DNA of 64,000 nt from Afipia clevelandensis ATCC 49720 (GCF_000336555.1 NZ_KB375281.1:749803-813802), one strand, 5' to 3'. Counted from the first letter of the stretch, positions 8,421 to 18,059 are shown. The notes: generated by a model from the letters alone, not told the origin. Made by a program: numbers and translations.

Positions 8421-8732
8421 ATGACACGGCATTCTCTCTCGTTCGCAGCCTTTCTCGCCGTGCTGGCGGGCATCGGCGCGTCACCTGCTGCTGCCCAGCA
8501 AACCTTCCAGAGTTTTGTCTGCGCCGACGGCGCACAATTTACCGCGGCCTTCCTGAAATACGATCCGAAGCAGGCGCACCTGCAGATCGACGGCAAGGCC
8601 GTGACCCTGCGAAAGCGCTTCACGCTTTCGGGGGCGCGTTACACAGGCCGGGGCATCACGCTCACGATGAACAAGAAGGGGACATTCCTTCGCCATGGCA
8701 AGCGAGGTGTGACAGCCTGCACCGCGACCTGA
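8421..8732 (+). CDS. MliC/PliC-type C-type lysozyme inhibitor
   Basis: 103 residues. Signal peptide with cleavage near AAAQ (about residue 27), then the MliC fold: FVCADGAQFTAAFL, L.IDGKAVTL, a central SGARY motif, and a closing cysteine (VTACTAT) that would pair with the first. MliC proteins sit in the periplasm and block host or environmental C-type lysozyme. There is no lipobox cysteine, so this is the soluble periplasmic (PliC) form. The ATG at 8421 has a GGAAGGA sequence before it. It is followed 32 bp later by the FMN reductase gene. Confidence 0.75.
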   Translation: MTRHSLSFAAFLAVLAGIGASPAAAQQTFQSFVCADGAQFTAAFLKYDPKQAHLQIDGKAVTLRKRFTLSGARYTGRGITLTMNKKGTFLRHGKRGVTACTAT

Positions 8733-8764
8733 ACGTCTGACGAGTCCTCGCAGGAGTTATCTTC

Positions 8765-9355
8765 ATGGCCGACCGTATTCTTGTGTTCTATGGCTCTTAC
8801 CGTTCCGACCGGATGGGCATTCGTCTTGCGGATTTCATTGTCCGGAATTTTCGCGAGCGCGGGGCGGACGCCGAACTGATCGACGCCAAGGCTGTCGATC
8901 TGCCGATGCTGGACAGGATGTACAAGGAGTATCCGAAGGGGCAGGCGCCTGCGGCTCTCGAGGAACTCGCGCAGAAGATCATCGGCGCGGACGGCTTCGT
9001 GTTTGTCACCGGCGAATACAACTGGGGCATCCAGCCGGGCCTGAAGAATCTCACCGATCATTTTCTGGAGGAATGGTTCTGGCGGCCGGCGGCGATTGCA
9101 AGTTATTCGGCGGGACGATTCTCGGGCGCGCGCGCCGCGCTGGCTTGGCACGGCACACTTTCCGAAATGGGAATGGTGGTGACATCCCAGACCATCGCTG
9201 TGGGCCCCATTGGCCAGTCGCTCTCGGAAACCGGAGAGCCGATCGGCGAAGGCGGCAAGGCGCTGGTCAGGGCGTTTCCGCGTTTCGCCGACGATCTGAC
9301 GTGGTGGGTCGAAGCGGCACGGATGCAGCGCGAACGCAGGAAGCCCCCGTATTGA
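8765..9355 (+). CDS. NADPH-dependent FMN reductase family protein
   Basis: 196 residues with a flavodoxin-like fold. The FMN phosphate loop is at the N-terminus (LVFYGSYRSDRMGIRLA) and the family motif GEYNWGIQPGLKNLTD follows at about residue 82. Members transfer electrons from NAD(P)H to FMN, quinones, azo compounds or chromate. Substrate unknown. RBS AGGAG lies 9 nt upstream of the ATG. Its stop is 5 bp from the stop of the convergent multicopper-oxidase-like gene. Confidence 0.8.
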   Translation: MADRILVFYGSYRSDRMGIRLADFIVRNFRERGADAELIDAKAVDLPMLDRMYKEYPKGQAPAALEELAQKIIGADGFVFVTGEYNWGIQPGLKNLTDHFLEEWFWRPAAIASYSAGRFSGARAALAWHGTLSEMGMVVTSQTIAVGPIGQSLSETGEPIGEGGKALVRAFPRFADDLTWWVEAARMQRERRKPPY

Positions 9356-9359
9356 TAGT

Positions 9360-10685
9360 TTACTCCACGACGTAGGTCCGCACGAGTTTCGGCGCGGCCC
9401 AGTTGATCGCGGCGGATTCCATCAGCCAGCGGCCGGGATACTCGGCGAGGAACGCGATGCGCTGGGTCTGGCCCTTGTCCAGCATCAAGGTATCGAGCCA
9501 GAACGGTTTCCAGCCGTCGTCGAGCCGGTCGAGCAGGCGGAAGTGATGTCCGTGCAGGCGAAAGGCGATGGGTGTCGCGGTCGGATTGCTGATCGCCATC
9601 ACCACGGTGCGTCCGCGCTTGACACTGTAGGCAGGTTTTGCGGCGGCATCGAACGTCGATGGAGTGATCCATTGCGCATTCGGATCGAGCGACAGATCGC
9701 CACGCAATGCGCCCTGCAAGTTGAGCCGCTCCGGCAAGCCATTCGACGGAAACGCCGATGCGGCGGGCAATGTGGCGGGGCGAACAGGCGCATCGTTCGA
9801 CATGGTGATCTGCGCCGCCGTGCGCGGGCCGGTGCCGTCGTGCAGGATGATTTTTGACACCGTGCCCGGTGCGCGGGTCGCGTCGATGAAGGCGTCGATC
9901 CGCGATCCGGGTGCGAGCACAAGCTGGCCGTCGCGCGCCAGGAACGGTTCGGCCGGCAGCCCGTCGATGGCCATGACGCGGACGTCATGGTTTTCGATTC
10001 TGAGGCCGAGCGGGGAGCGGGCGCATCCGTTGATGAAGCGCAGGCGCAGCCTTTCATTCAGTTTCGCCGCGATGCTAAGTGCCGCCTGTCCGTTGACGGT
10101 GTAGGTGGCGGTGGTGCCGTCCGGCGCGCTTCCCGGAGCGATGGCGCTGCCATCGGCCTTCATCCGCCAGTCCTCGATCAGCAGGACCTCGTCGCGGTCC
10201 ACGGCGATAGGTGGACTGTCCTCGACAATCAGGGCGCGGCCCGCCGACGGGCGGCCGGAGGTATCGCTCAGGAACTGCGCGCTGATCAGCGCCGTTCCGG
10301 CCTGACGCAGGGGCAGCGTGAAAGTTGCCCGGCCTCCCGGCGGCAGGGGAGCCCGACCGGTCAAAGGTTCCGCCGCGGTTGCTCCATCAATCCCAAGCCA
10401 ATTCAGTACGATAGATGATGGAAGTTCGTTCACCAGTGTAACGGAGAGGTCGCCCTTGGCGGCCCGAATGGCGCCTGCATGGCCGGTCTCAAGCAGCCAG
10501 ACCCCTTTCGCAGGACCGGATTCCAGCTTGCCCGGCCGGGCGTGCAGGCTGAGACTTGCCGGGACCTGCGCCAGCGCAGGCAGCCCCATACCGGAGGCAA
10601 AAGCTCCGCCCAGAGCGGTCAGCAGGGAGCGCCGCGAGGGCGAAAAAACCTGATTTGTCATGGTGTTTTTCGTCAAGTCTTTCAT
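9360..10685 (-). CDS. Multicopper-oxidase-fold protein lacking most copper ligands (SufI/FtsP-like)
   Basis: 441 residues. A twin-arginine signal (SRRSLLTALGGAFASG) is followed by three cupredoxin domains of the multicopper oxidase family. The usual HWHG of the first domain reads NWLG, the usual HSH of that domain is absent, and the C-terminal HCHxxxHxxxGM is replaced by a segment with no histidine (WLMESAAINWAAPK). Only HGHHF of the third domain remains. It is therefore unlikely to be a working oxidase and may be a scaffold like FtsP/SufI. Start at 10685, or 10661 (M9). It is divergent from tRNA-Leu. Confidence 0.75.
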   Translation of the reverse strand: MKDLTKNTMTNQVFSPSRRSLLTALGGAFASGMGLPALAQVPASLSLHARPGKLESGPAKGVWLLETGHAGAIRAAKGDLSVTLVNELPSSIVLNWLGIDGATAAEPLTGRAPLPPGGRATFTLPLRQAGTALISAQFLSDTSGRPSAGRALIVEDSPPIAVDRDEVLLIEDWRMKADGSAIAPGSAPDGTTATYTVNGQAALSIAAKLNERLRLRFINGCARSPLGLRIENHDVRVMAIDGLPAEPFLARDGQLVLAPGSRIDAFIDATRAPGTVSKIILHDGTGPRTAAQITMSNDAPVRPATLPAASAFPSNGLPERLNLQGALRGDLSLDPNAQWITPSTFDAAAKPAYSVKRGRTVVMAISNPTATPIAFRLHGHHFRLLDRLDDGWKPFWLDTLMLDKGQTQRIAFLAEYPGRWLMESAAINWAAPKLVRTYVVE

Positions 10686-10834
10686 GGCCCATGCGGACCA
10701 TTTTCCGCAAGCCCTGTCCAGTCGGCCCCTTGTCGCTAAGACCGCGTTGCAAAAGCCATTTTTTTGCTGCGAACCGGTTGCCTCATGTTATAAGCCCGCC
10801 GCTCGCGGCTGTGCCGCTGGACGACAATCACTGC

Positions 10835-10919
10835 GCGCTCGTGGCGGAATTGGTAGACGCGCTGGGTTTAGGTTCCAGTGTCGAAAGATGTGGGGGTTCG
10901 AGTCCCTCCGGGCGCACCA
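10835..10919 (+). tRNA. tRNA-Leu (anticodon TAG)
   Basis: 85 nt. The acceptor stem GCGCTCG pairs with CGGGCGC, the discriminator is A, and CCA is encoded. The anticodon stem CTGGG/TCCAG encloses the loop TTTAGGT. A long variable arm marks a class II tRNA, and the T arm has GGTTCGAGTCC. Confidence 0.95.
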
Positions 10920-11085
10920 CGCGCGATTTTCGTTTGCGCAAGGAATTCTGGAGGAGACATCCCTCGCGGGAACGTGTCCGCCGCACCACCGATACATGCC
11001 GAACGGCTCCGTGGCCTGACGGTTTGTATCCACAGATTGACAACGACCCGGTCTCGCCGGGCCAAGCTGGAAGAAGATAGACGTC

Positions 11086-12447
11086 ATGCAGGTCACCGAG
11101 ACCCTCGCAGAGGGACTGAAGCACGAGTTCAAGGTCAGCGTTCCCGCGTCGGATATTGATGCCAAGGTGGATGCCCGTCTTGTCGACATGAAGGACAAGG
11201 TGAAGCTGAACGGTTTCCGTCCGGGCAAGGTTCCTGTCGCCCATCTCAAGAAGGTCTATGGCCGCTCGGTTGCCGCCGAGACCGTCGAGCAGCTTATTCG
11301 CGACACCAATGCCGGTATTTTCACCGAGCGTGGTTTCCGCCTTGCGACCGAGCCGAAGGTCACCATGCCGACCGAGGAAAAGGAAATCGAGGCGATCCTC
11401 GAGGGCAAATCCGATCTGAACTATTCGGTCGCCATCGAAGTCGTCCCGGCGATCGAACTGGCCGACTTCAAGACCTTCAATGTCGAGAAGCCGGTGGCCG
11501 ACGTCACCGACGCCGACGTCGACGAGGCGCTGAAGCGCATCGCCGACCAGAGCCGTCCGTATGAAGCCAAGGCCGAGGGCGCGAAGGCGGAGACCGGCGA
11601 CCGCGTCACCGTGGCGTTCAAGGGCACGATTGACGGCGTGGCATTCGACGGCGGCACCGGCGAGGGCATTCAGGTCGTGATCGGCTCCGGCACGTTCATT
11701 CCGGGCTTCGAGGACCAGCTCATCGGCATTGCCTCGGGCGAGACCCGCACCGTCAAGGCCTCGTTTCCCAAGAACTACGCCGCGCCAAACCTTGCCGGCA
11801 AGGATGCCGAGTTCGAGACCACCGCGAGCCTGATCGAAGCGCCGCAGGAATCGAAGGTCGATGACGAGTTCGCCAAGAACCTCGGCATGGAATCCCTCGA
11901 CAAGCTGAAGGAAGCGATGCGCGAGCGCCTTGTCGCCGAATTCGCCGGTGCGTCGCGCCAGCGCGTGAAGCGTGTCCTGCTCGACAAGCTCGACGAGGCC
12001 CACAAGTTCGGTCCGCCGCCGTCACTGGTCGAGGAAGAGTTCAAGCTGATGTGGAACTCGATCAAGGCCGAGATGGAATCCACCGGCAAGACCTTCGCCG
12101 ATGAAGACACCACCGAGGAAAAGGCCAAGGAAGAATACGAGAAGATCGCGGACCGCCGCGTGCGCCTCGGCCTCGTGCTCTCGGAGATCGGCGAGAAGAA
12201 CAAGATCACCGTCACCGACGACGAAGTCAGCCGCGCGCTGATCGACCGTGCCCGCCAGTCGCCGGGCCGCGAGAAGGAAGTCTGGGACTTCTATCGCAGC
12301 AACCCGAACGCGCTGGCCCAGCTCCGCGCGCCGATCTACGAAGACAAGGTTGTCGATTTCATTCTCGAGCTTGCCAACGTGACCGAGAAGAAGGTCAGTC
12401 GCGACGAGCTGGTCAAGGAAATCGAGGATGACAAGACGGCGGCCTGA
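11086..12447 (+). CDS. tig: Trigger factor
   Basis: 453 residues, close to the family length. Domains in order: ribosome-binding N-terminal domain with the signature GFRPGKVP at about residues 43-50, FKBP-type prolyl isomerase domain at about 165-250 ([14 protein letters not shown]...[17 protein letters not shown]), and the C-terminal helical chaperone arms. It binds nascent chains at the ribosome exit tunnel. It lies upstream of clpP and clpX as in many bacteria, but a MaoC gene on the opposite strand and a long spacer separate it from clpP. Confidence 0.97.
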   Translation: MQVTETLAEGLKHEFKVSVPASDIDAKVDARLVDMKDKVKLNGFRPGKVPVAHLKKVYGRSVAAETVEQLIRDTNAGIFTERGFRLATEPKVTMPTEEKEIEAILEGKSDLNYSVAIEVVPAIELADFKTFNVEKPVADVTDADVDEALKRIADQSRPYEAKAEGAKAETGDRVTVAFKGTIDGVAFDGGTGEGIQVVIGSGTFIPGFEDQLIGIASGETRTVKASFPKNYAAPNLAGKDAEFETTASLIEAPQESKVDDEFAKNLGMESLDKLKEAMRERLVAEFAGASRQRVKRVLLDKLDEAHKFGPPPSLVEEEFKLMWNSIKAEMESTGKTFADEDTTEEKAKEEYEKIADRRVRLGLVLSEIGEKNKITVTDDEVSRALIDRARQSPGREKEVWDFYRSNPNALAQLRAPIYEDKVVDFILELANVTEKKVSRDELVKEIEDDKTAA

Positions 12448-12469
12448 TAAGGCCGCTGCAAAAAGATCG

Positions 12470-12497
12470 GTCATCGCCAGCTAGAACTGGCGGTGAC
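12470..12497. terminator. Hairpin between tig and the MaoC gene
   Basis: GTCATCGCCAG (12470-12480) pairs with CTGGCGGTGAC (12487-12497) with one G-T position. It lies at the convergent gene ends and includes the MaoC stop. There is no clear T-run, so its terminator role is uncertain. Confidence 0.35.
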
Positions 12498-12927
12498 CCG
12501 CCCTCGAATGGATCACCGCATCGAGCGAAACCGACAGCACCTGCTCGGTCCCGTCCGTGATCTGGCTTTTCACCGTCACAATCGCGTTGTTTCGCTCCGG
12601 CCTGTGCCGCAGCGCTGCGATCTCCGCATGCCCTGTGAGCGTCATGCCCGGGCGCACCGGCCGCAGAAACCGGGATTCGATCCCGGCGCCCGCGACGCCA
12701 GCCACCTGCGTCCACATCGCTTCCACAACCAGCCGCTGATAGATCGCAAGCGTCTGCAGGCCGCTGGCGATCAGCCCGCCGAACGGGCCGTTGGCCGCGG
12801 CCACAGGGTCCATGTGGATGGAGAGGGGATCGTACCTTTTGGCGAAGTCGATGATCTCGGCTTCTTCAATCGGGTAATCGCGAAAGGCAAAGCGCTGGCC
12901 GATCGCAAGGTCTTCGGCGTAAAGCAT
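12481..12927 (-). CDS. MaoC-like hot-dog fold dehydratase
   Basis: 148 residues. Single hot-dog domain: YAEDLAIGQRF at the start, then the hydratase motif with the catalytic Asp and His replaced or shifted in FAKRYDPLSIHMDPVAA (D and H in the usual D...H spacing), and FGGLIASG. The family hydrates or dehydrates enoyl-CoA thioesters; the substrate here is unknown. The ATG at 12927 is chosen because the domain starts there and GGATCGGACCGGA precedes it; an ATG at 13005 would add 26 residues. Convergent with tig. Confidence 0.75.
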   Translation of the reverse strand: MLYAEDLAIGQRFAFRDYPIEEAEIIDFAKRYDPLSIHMDPVAAANGPFGGLIASGLQTLAIYQRLVVEAMWTQVAGVAGAGIESRFLRPVRPGMTLTGHAEIAALRHRPERNNAIVTVKSQITDGTEQVLSVSLDAVIHSRAGHRQF

Positions 12928-13136
12928 TCCGGTCCGATCCTCATTGCGGTGTCCGTGCGGGACGATAGCAGGTCCGGAATATCCGGCCATGACCTCGCGG
13001 GTCATGGCGGAAATGGCTTAAACCATTAACGATGTGTGCCGAATAAGGCCCCGGAGCCTGCCTGGGTCGCTTTTCGCCACAAGCCGAATCGGCTTCAACT
13101 GGACGGACTTTGAGGCCGTTGCGGCCTTTTCCCGCT

Positions 13137-13164
13137 CTTGTGGCAGGCTTCTCCTGCTATATCT
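13137..13164 (+). promoter_or_regulatory. Candidate heat-shock (RpoH-like) promoter of clpP
   Basis: CTTG at 13137-13140, a 16-nt spacer, then CTATATCT at 13157-13164. This resembles the alphaproteobacterial RpoH pattern CTTG-N16/17-CYTATnT and lies about 100 bp before clpP, a gene usually in the heat-shock regulon. Confidence 0.4.
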
Positions 13165-13265
13165 GTAGGGTCCGACCTTTCTGCATCACGAGGCCAACCG
13201 TCCGCCGGAACTCTCCACGTCCTTCAAGCTGTCCGGCTGCGCCTCAGCTAACCTTCAGGTGATAA

Positions 13266-13898
13266 ATGCGCGATCCCGTTGAAACCTACATGAACCTCGT
13301 GCCGATGGTGGTTGAGCAGACCAATCGCGGCGAGAGGGCTTACGACATTTTCTCGCGCCTCCTGAAAGAGCGCATCATTTTCGTGACCGGTCCGGTCGAG
13401 GACGGCATGTCGGTGCTGATCGTCGCGCAGCTCCTGTTCCTCGAAGCCGAGAATCCGAAGAAGGAAATCTCGATGTACATCAACTCGCCGGGCGGCGTGG
13501 TGACATCGGGCCTCGCGATCTACGACACCATGCAGTTCATCCGTCCGCCGGTCTCGACCCTGTGCACGGGGCAGGCCGCGTCGATGGGGTCGCTGCTGCT
13601 CGCAGCGGGTGAAAAGGACATGCGCTTCTCGCTGCCGAATTCGCGCATCATGGTCCACCAGCCGTCGGGCGGTTTCCAGGGCCAGGCCACCGACATCATG
13701 CTCCACGCGCAGGAGATCCTGAATCTCAAGAAGCGGCTGAACGAAATCTACGTCAAACACACCGGCCAGCCTTACAAGGCTATCGAGGACGCGCTGGAGC
13801 GTGACAAGTTCCTGACCGCCGAGATGGCGAAGGAATTCGGCCTGGTCGACAAGGTGATCGACAAGCGCCCTGAGGACACCGGCTCCAAGGCCGCCTGA
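13266..13898 (+). CDS. clpP: ATP-dependent Clp protease proteolytic subunit
   Basis: 210 residues, the usual length. The triad is complete: Ser106 (GQAASMGS), His131 (MVHQPSGG) and Asp180 (LERDKFL). ClpP forms the tetradecameric protease chamber and works with ClpX (encoded at 19381) or ClpA. In most alphaproteobacteria clpX follows directly; here 5.4 kb carrying a CHAT-protein unit lies between them. A strong terminator follows the gene, so clpP and clpX are transcribed separately. Confidence 0.97.
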   Translation: MRDPVETYMNLVPMVVEQTNRGERAYDIFSRLLKERIIFVTGPVEDGMSVLIVAQLLFLEAENPKKEISMYINSPGGVVTSGLAIYDTMQFIRPPVSTLCTGQAASMGSLLLAAGEKDMRFSLPNSRIMVHQPSGGFQGQATDIMLHAQEILNLKKRLNEIYVKHTGQPYKAIEDALERDKFLTAEMAKEFGLVDKVIDKRPEDTGSKAA

Positions 13899-13926
13899 TC
13901 CGCGATCGCTTCAATCGCAAATTGCA

Positions 13927-13960
13927 AACGGACGCCCGCGTAGGCGTCCGTTTTCTTTTT
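13927..13960 (+). terminator. Rho-independent terminator after clpP
   Basis: AACGGACGCC (13927-13936) pairs perfectly with GGCGTCCGTT (13943-13952), loop CGCGTA, followed by TTCTTTTT. Confidence 0.9.
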
Positions 13961-14016
13961 GGGCGTCACCCATTTGGGGGAGGGCCGGCTTTTTTCGGTT
14001 CCATCCCCGCATGTAC

Positions 14017-14045
14017 TTGACCTCGTATCGTTCCTTGACGCTAAT
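14017..14045 (+). promoter_or_regulatory. Candidate promoter of the CHAT unit
   Basis: TTGACC at 14017-14022, a 17-nt spacer, then GCTAAT at 14040-14045. It is 123 bp before the CHAT gene and after the clpP terminator. Inferred from pattern only. Confidence 0.35.
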
Positions 14046-14167
14046 CACTGCAATTGATCCGGGACGATGTGGGCCCGTCTATTTTCGATCTTTCTTTTTG
14101 GACGGCATCCCATTGCGCTCCGGTCACACCGTGTTTCGGTGGCAATGATGATGACCGGGAGCAGGCC

Positions 14168-17100
14168 ATGACAACGGGCGCACGAAGCGGCATCGCCGCA
14201 ATTTTCGTTTTTCTTGCAGCGGTCGCTGCCAGCCCGGAAGCCTTCGCCTTCAACAAGGAAGCGGCCCTTGAGCAGTGTCGCGCCTCGGTCGGCAGGCCAA
14301 CGTATCAGGCGTGCAGAGGGAGCGGGGGCGATCACGAGAGGTGCTTCGCCAGGGCGCGCGCCGCTGTGCAGCCGTGCATCAGAGCGAAGATGCCGACGGC
14401 AGCACTGTTCGATGCTGCGAAGGTCTCTGCGCCGAAGAAGGAAGACATTGCCGCGGGCGCAGCAGCGTTGGCCAAAGGCAATGTGCCATTGGTCGCGCCG
14501 CCGCGCACGGTGTCCGACATCACGGCCATTCTCGACCAGCAGAAGCCGGACCCGGCGAAGATCGCGGAATTGACCGCAACCGCCGGCGCCCCGGTGCCTG
14601 CCGGATTGAAGGGCAGCGAGCTTGCGGCGTTTCATTACAAGCGCGGGCAGGCGCGAACGCTTCTCGGCCGCAGCAACGAGGCTCTGGCCGATGCCGAACT
14701 CGCAGTCACCCACAGCAAAGGCGACGATTACCAGAATGTCGTGAGCCGTCATGAGAGTTTCCTGATCCACCGCTTGCGCGAGAAGGGTGAGCGCAAACGC
14801 GCCATGGCGATGTACAACAAGCAGGTCGCCGCATTCTCCAGCGGGGGAAAGGGCCGCCTGTTCAGCCTGCATAACGCGCTGACGATTCTCGCGCTGCAGT
14901 CCGGTGACGTGAATGTGGCTGAGTCCTATGTCGCGCGAAATCGCAGCCTGATGAACGAGGCGCGGCGCTGGCCGATATTCCCGACTTACGGCATGGTCTG
15001 GCAGGCGACGCTGGAAGACGGCATCGGGCGCGTTGCGGAAGCGCGGGGCCGATACGCCGATGCAGAAGCCGCATATCACAAGTCGGCGGTGTTCTATGCC
15101 AACGCCATCCCGACCATGTCGAAATGGGAGAGCAAGCCCGCCGAAGGCGAGATGGAGCGGTTTGTCGACTGGGCCACGGCCTTTGAGGGACGCACGAAGG
15201 TCAAGCAGGGCCGTGTTGGCGAGGGTGAGGCCGATGTTCGCCGCGCTCTTCTCAGCCGCCTCAGCAAGTCCGGAAAATTCCATGCCGATACGGCCGGAAT
15301 CCTCGCCGTGTTCGTCTACGTGATCCAGGAGCAGGGACGTTACGCCGAGGCCGAGCAGCTTCAGCGTCAGGTGGTCGAGATTTATAGAGGTCTCGGCTAT
15401 GGCGACGACTCCAACCAGATCGTCAACGCCAATGTTTTCCTCGCGCAGATCCTGAATCTCGAGCGCAAGTACGACGAGGCGACCAAACTCTACGATCAGA
15501 TAGATGTCTGGACCGCGAAATGGGAGCCGGAGCGCCGCGAACGCATCAGCGGCGGACTGGCGCGTGTCTCGGTCATGCTGACCCAAGGCAACTACGACAA
15601 CGCGCTGGAGATTGCGCAGCGCTCTTATGAGCGCGAGAAGGCGCGCTCCGGCGACAAGAGCCTCAATACCGCGGTGTCGCGCGGCTATTACGCCGTGACG
15701 CTGGCGCGCAAGGGCCGGACGGCCGAGGCGTTGCAGGCTTTCAAGGAATCCATTCCAGTCCTGCAGACCACCGTCGGGGGCAGCGATGACGACAGCGGCT
15801 CCACGGCTGCAGCGCGCGAAGGCCGTACACGGTTCGTCATCGAGGGCTATCTGCGCACGCTGGCGCTCAATCCCGCAGCGGCGCCGCCGAATGTCGCGGA
15901 AGAAACCTTTGCCTTCGCGGACCTGCTGCGCGGGCAGGCGGTGCAGCGTGCGCTGCAGGCCTCGTCGGCGCGGGCCTCCACCAGCAATCCAGAACTTGCT
16001 AAACTGATGCGCGCGTCACAGGACACCGAGAAGCGGATCGGCGCTGCGGTCGCGACATTGAATAACCTGCTGACGCTGCCGCCTGCCGAACGCGAGGAGA
16101 AGGCCCTGAAGACCACGCAGGCGGAAATCGCCGCGCTGCAGGCGTCGCGCAATCAGACCATGAGCGAGATTGCGAAGAAGTTTCCGGACTACGGCAATCT
16201 GGTGAACCCGCCGCCGCCGAATGCCGGCGATCTGCAAAAGCAGCTCTCCGATGACGAGGCGCTGCTCTCGTTCTATTTCGGCCGTTTCGACAGCTTTGTC
16301 TGGGTGGTGCGCAAGGGCGCGCCGGTGCAGTTCGCCCGCCTCAAGATGACGCTGGGCGATCTGAACACGACGGTGACCAAGCTGCGCGATGCGCTGGAGC
16401 CGAAGGCGGCGATGATCTCGGATATCCCTGCGTTCGATCTGAAACTTGCGTCGCAGCTTTACGACGATCTGCTGCGGCCGCTCGAAAGCGGCTGGAAGCC
16501 GGCGAAGAGTCTGATCGTGGTCACGAACGGTGCGCTCGGCCTGCTGCCGCTGTCATTGCTGCCGACGGCGGCAGCGGAGGTGAAGACCGACGACGATCCG
16601 CTTTTTTCCAGCTACCGGAATGTGCCGTGGCTGGCGCGGACCCATGCGGTCACGCTGGTCCCGTCCGCGGCGGCGTTGCAGACCCTGCGCAAGCTGCCGG
16701 CCGGCAAGGACTCCCGGCAGGATTTGGTCGCCTTCGGCGATCCGTACTTCAGCAAGGAGCAGGCCGACGATGCGGCGAAGACAGACAAGCCGATGCAGGT
16801 CGCCGATGCGTCGAACGTTACGCGGGGCGTGCCGCTCAAGCGTCGCAACAGTCCTCAGCTTGAGGGCGTCGACAGTGTGCAGCTCGGTCAGTTGCCGCGG
16901 CTGCCGGACACCTCGGATGAGTTGACCTCCATCGCGCTGGCCCTGCAAGCGGACCCGACCAAGGTTCTCAATCTCGGCAAGGATGCGAACGAGAAGAAGG
17001 TCAAGTCGATGGACCTTTCGGGGTTCAAGATTGTCGCCTTCGCGACCCATGGTCTCGTGCCGGGCGAACTGGACGGCCTGACGCAGCCCGCGCTGGCGCT

Positions 17101-17521
17101 GTCCGCGCCAGGCGTGTCGGATTCCGACGGCGATGGCCTGCTCACGATGGAGGAAATCCTGTCGCTGAAGCTCGACGCCGACTGGGTTGTGCTGTCCGCC
17201 TGTAACACGGGTGCTGGGGCAGGCGCGGGGGCTGAAGCCGCATCGGGCCTTGGCCGCGCGTTCTTCTATGCAGGCACCCGCGCGCTGCTGGTGACGAACT
17301 GGTCGGTGCATTCACAGTCCGCCCGGGAACTCGTGACCGATCTGTTCAAACGGCAGGCCGCCGATCCGAAGCTGACCCGTGGCGAGGCGCTGCGGCAGGC
17401 GATGATGGCGCTTGCGGACGGCCCCGGCTATCTCGGCGCTGACGGCAAGACCGAATTTGCCTACGCGCATCCGCTGTTCTGGGCGCCGTATTCCATTATC
17501 GGAGACGGTGGCGGCCGTTAA
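14168..17521 (+). CDS. Exported TPR-CHAT caspase-like protein
   Basis: 1117 residues. Signal peptide at about 1-27 (ending SPEAFA), a cysteine-containing segment, a long TPR region at about 150-600 (A...Y..A....Q.Q...I.R.LGY type repeats), and a C-terminal CHAT domain at about 750-1110. The catalytic dyad is intact: His961 in FATHG and Cys1012 in LSACNTG. CHAT domains are caspase-family cysteine peptidases; known members are separase-like or act in defence, and most are cytoplasmic, so an exported one is notable. I chose the ATG at 14168 because GGGAGCAGG precedes it and the signal peptide begins there. It heads a unit of four codirectional genes inserted between clpP and clpX. Confidence 0.85.
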   Translation: MTTGARSGIAAIFVFLAAVAASPEAFAFNKEAALEQCRASVGRPTYQACRGSGGDHERCFARARAAVQPCIRAKMPTAALFDAAKVSAPKKEDIAAGAAALAKGNVPLVAPPRTVSDITAILDQQKPDPAKIAELTATAGAPVPAGLKGSELAAFHYKRGQARTLLGRSNEALADAELAVTHSKGDDYQNVVSRHESFLIHRLREKGERKRAMAMYNKQVAAFSSGGKGRLFSLHNALTILALQSGDVNVAESYVARNRSLMNEARRWPIFPTYGMVWQATLEDGIGRVAEARGRYADAEAAYHKSAVFYANAIPTMSKWESKPAEGEMERFVDWATAFEGRTKVKQGRVGEGEADVRRALLSRLSKSGKFHADTAGILAVFVYVIQEQGRYAEAEQLQRQVVEIYRGLGYGDDSNQIVNANVFLAQILNLERKYDEATKLYDQIDVWTAKWEPERRERISGGLARVSVMLTQGNYDNALEIAQRSYEREKARSGDKSLNTAVSRGYYAVTLARKGRTAEALQAFKESIPVLQTTVGGSDDDSGSTAAAREGRTRFVIEGYLRTLALNPAAAPPNVAEETFAFADLLRGQAVQRALQASSARASTSNPELAKLMRASQDTEKRIGAAVATLNNLLTLPPAEREEKALKTTQAEIAALQASRNQTMSEIAKKFPDYGNLVNPPPPNAGDLQKQLSDDEALLSFYFGRFDSFVWVVRKGAPVQFARLKMTLGDLNTTVTKLRDALEPKAAMISDIPAFDLKLASQLYDDLLRPLESGWKPAKSLIVVTNGALGLLPLSLLPTAAAEVKTDDDPLFSSYRNVPWLARTHAVTLVPSAAALQTLRKLPAGKDSRQDLVAFGDPYFSKEQADDAAKTDKPMQVADASNVTRGVPLKRRNSPQLEGVDSVQLGQLPRLPDTSDELTSIALALQADPTKVLNLGKDANEKKVKSMDLSGFKIVAFATHGLVPGELDGLTQPALALSAPGVSDSDGDGLLTMEEILSLKLDADWVVLSACNTGAGAGAGAEAASGLGRAFFYAGTRALLVTNWSVHSQSARELVTDLFKRQAADPKLTRGEALRQAMMALADGPGYLGADGKTEFAYAHPLFWAPYSIIGDGGGR

Positions 17522-17597
17522 GGACGCGCAAGGACGAGTCTTTCGGACGGTCCCGCCATACGATAGAACAGGGCATTGCGCGGAAGGAGATTTGAGA

Positions 17598-18050
17598 ATG
17601 CAACGGTCGCTTTTGACAGCCGCCATTCTGGCAACTGGATTCACCCTGATCGCCGGCATGCCGGCCAGCGCCGGAACTGTGTTGATTTCCGCCGATGAAG
17701 CCAAGCTGCCGCCGGCGAAGGGCGCTGTCGGTGTCGCGACGCGCGGAATTACGCGCGGGCCCAAGGTCGCCTATGTCAGCGCCGCGGATCCGGCGAAATC
17801 GCCGATGCGGCTGCAGTTGAAGTTCGAGTCGTTTGGCGGCGCCAAGATCGACACGGACTCGCTGAAGGTGACTTACGTCAAGACCCCGTCCGTTGACCTA
17901 ACGCCACGCCTCAAGCCCTTCATCAAGCCGGACGGGATCGACATGCCCGATGCCGAATTGCCGGCGGGCGATCACCTGATCCGTGTCGACGTGAAGGACT
18001 CGGACGGGCGCACGGCGACGACGAGCTTTACCCTCAAAGTCGCGCCCTGA
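17598..18050 (+). CDS. Small exported protein of the CHAT unit, Ig-like C-terminus
   Basis: 150 residues. Signal peptide at about 1-26 (cleavage near ASA-GTV). The mature part ends in a beta-rich stretch (GDHLIRVDVKDSDGRTATTSFTLKVAP) that reads like a bacterial Ig-like strand pattern. No known family recognised. It lies 76 bp after the CHAT gene, with GGAAGGAGA ahead of the ATG, and 9 bp before the next gene. Export of both proteins suggests they meet in the periplasm. Confidence 0.6.
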   Translation: MQRSLLTAAILATGFTLIAGMPASAGTVLISADEAKLPPAKGAVGVATRGITRGPKVAYVSAADPAKSPMRLQLKFESFGGAKIDTDSLKVTYVKTPSVDLTPRLKPFIKPDGIDMPDAELPAGDHLIRVDVKDSDGRTATTSFTLKVAP

Positions 18051-18059
18051 GCGCGCGGC

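Noticed and set aside
8171-8623. N-terminal extension of the zinc-ribbon frame
   Set aside because: The extension runs antisense through the lysozyme-inhibitor gene and lacks conserved features; the strong GGAGGGAGG before 8170 marks the real start.
12471-14167. CRISPR array or prophage remnants around the clpP insertion
   Set aside because: No spaced direct repeats, integrase, transposase or phage gene was seen here or elsewhere in the window.
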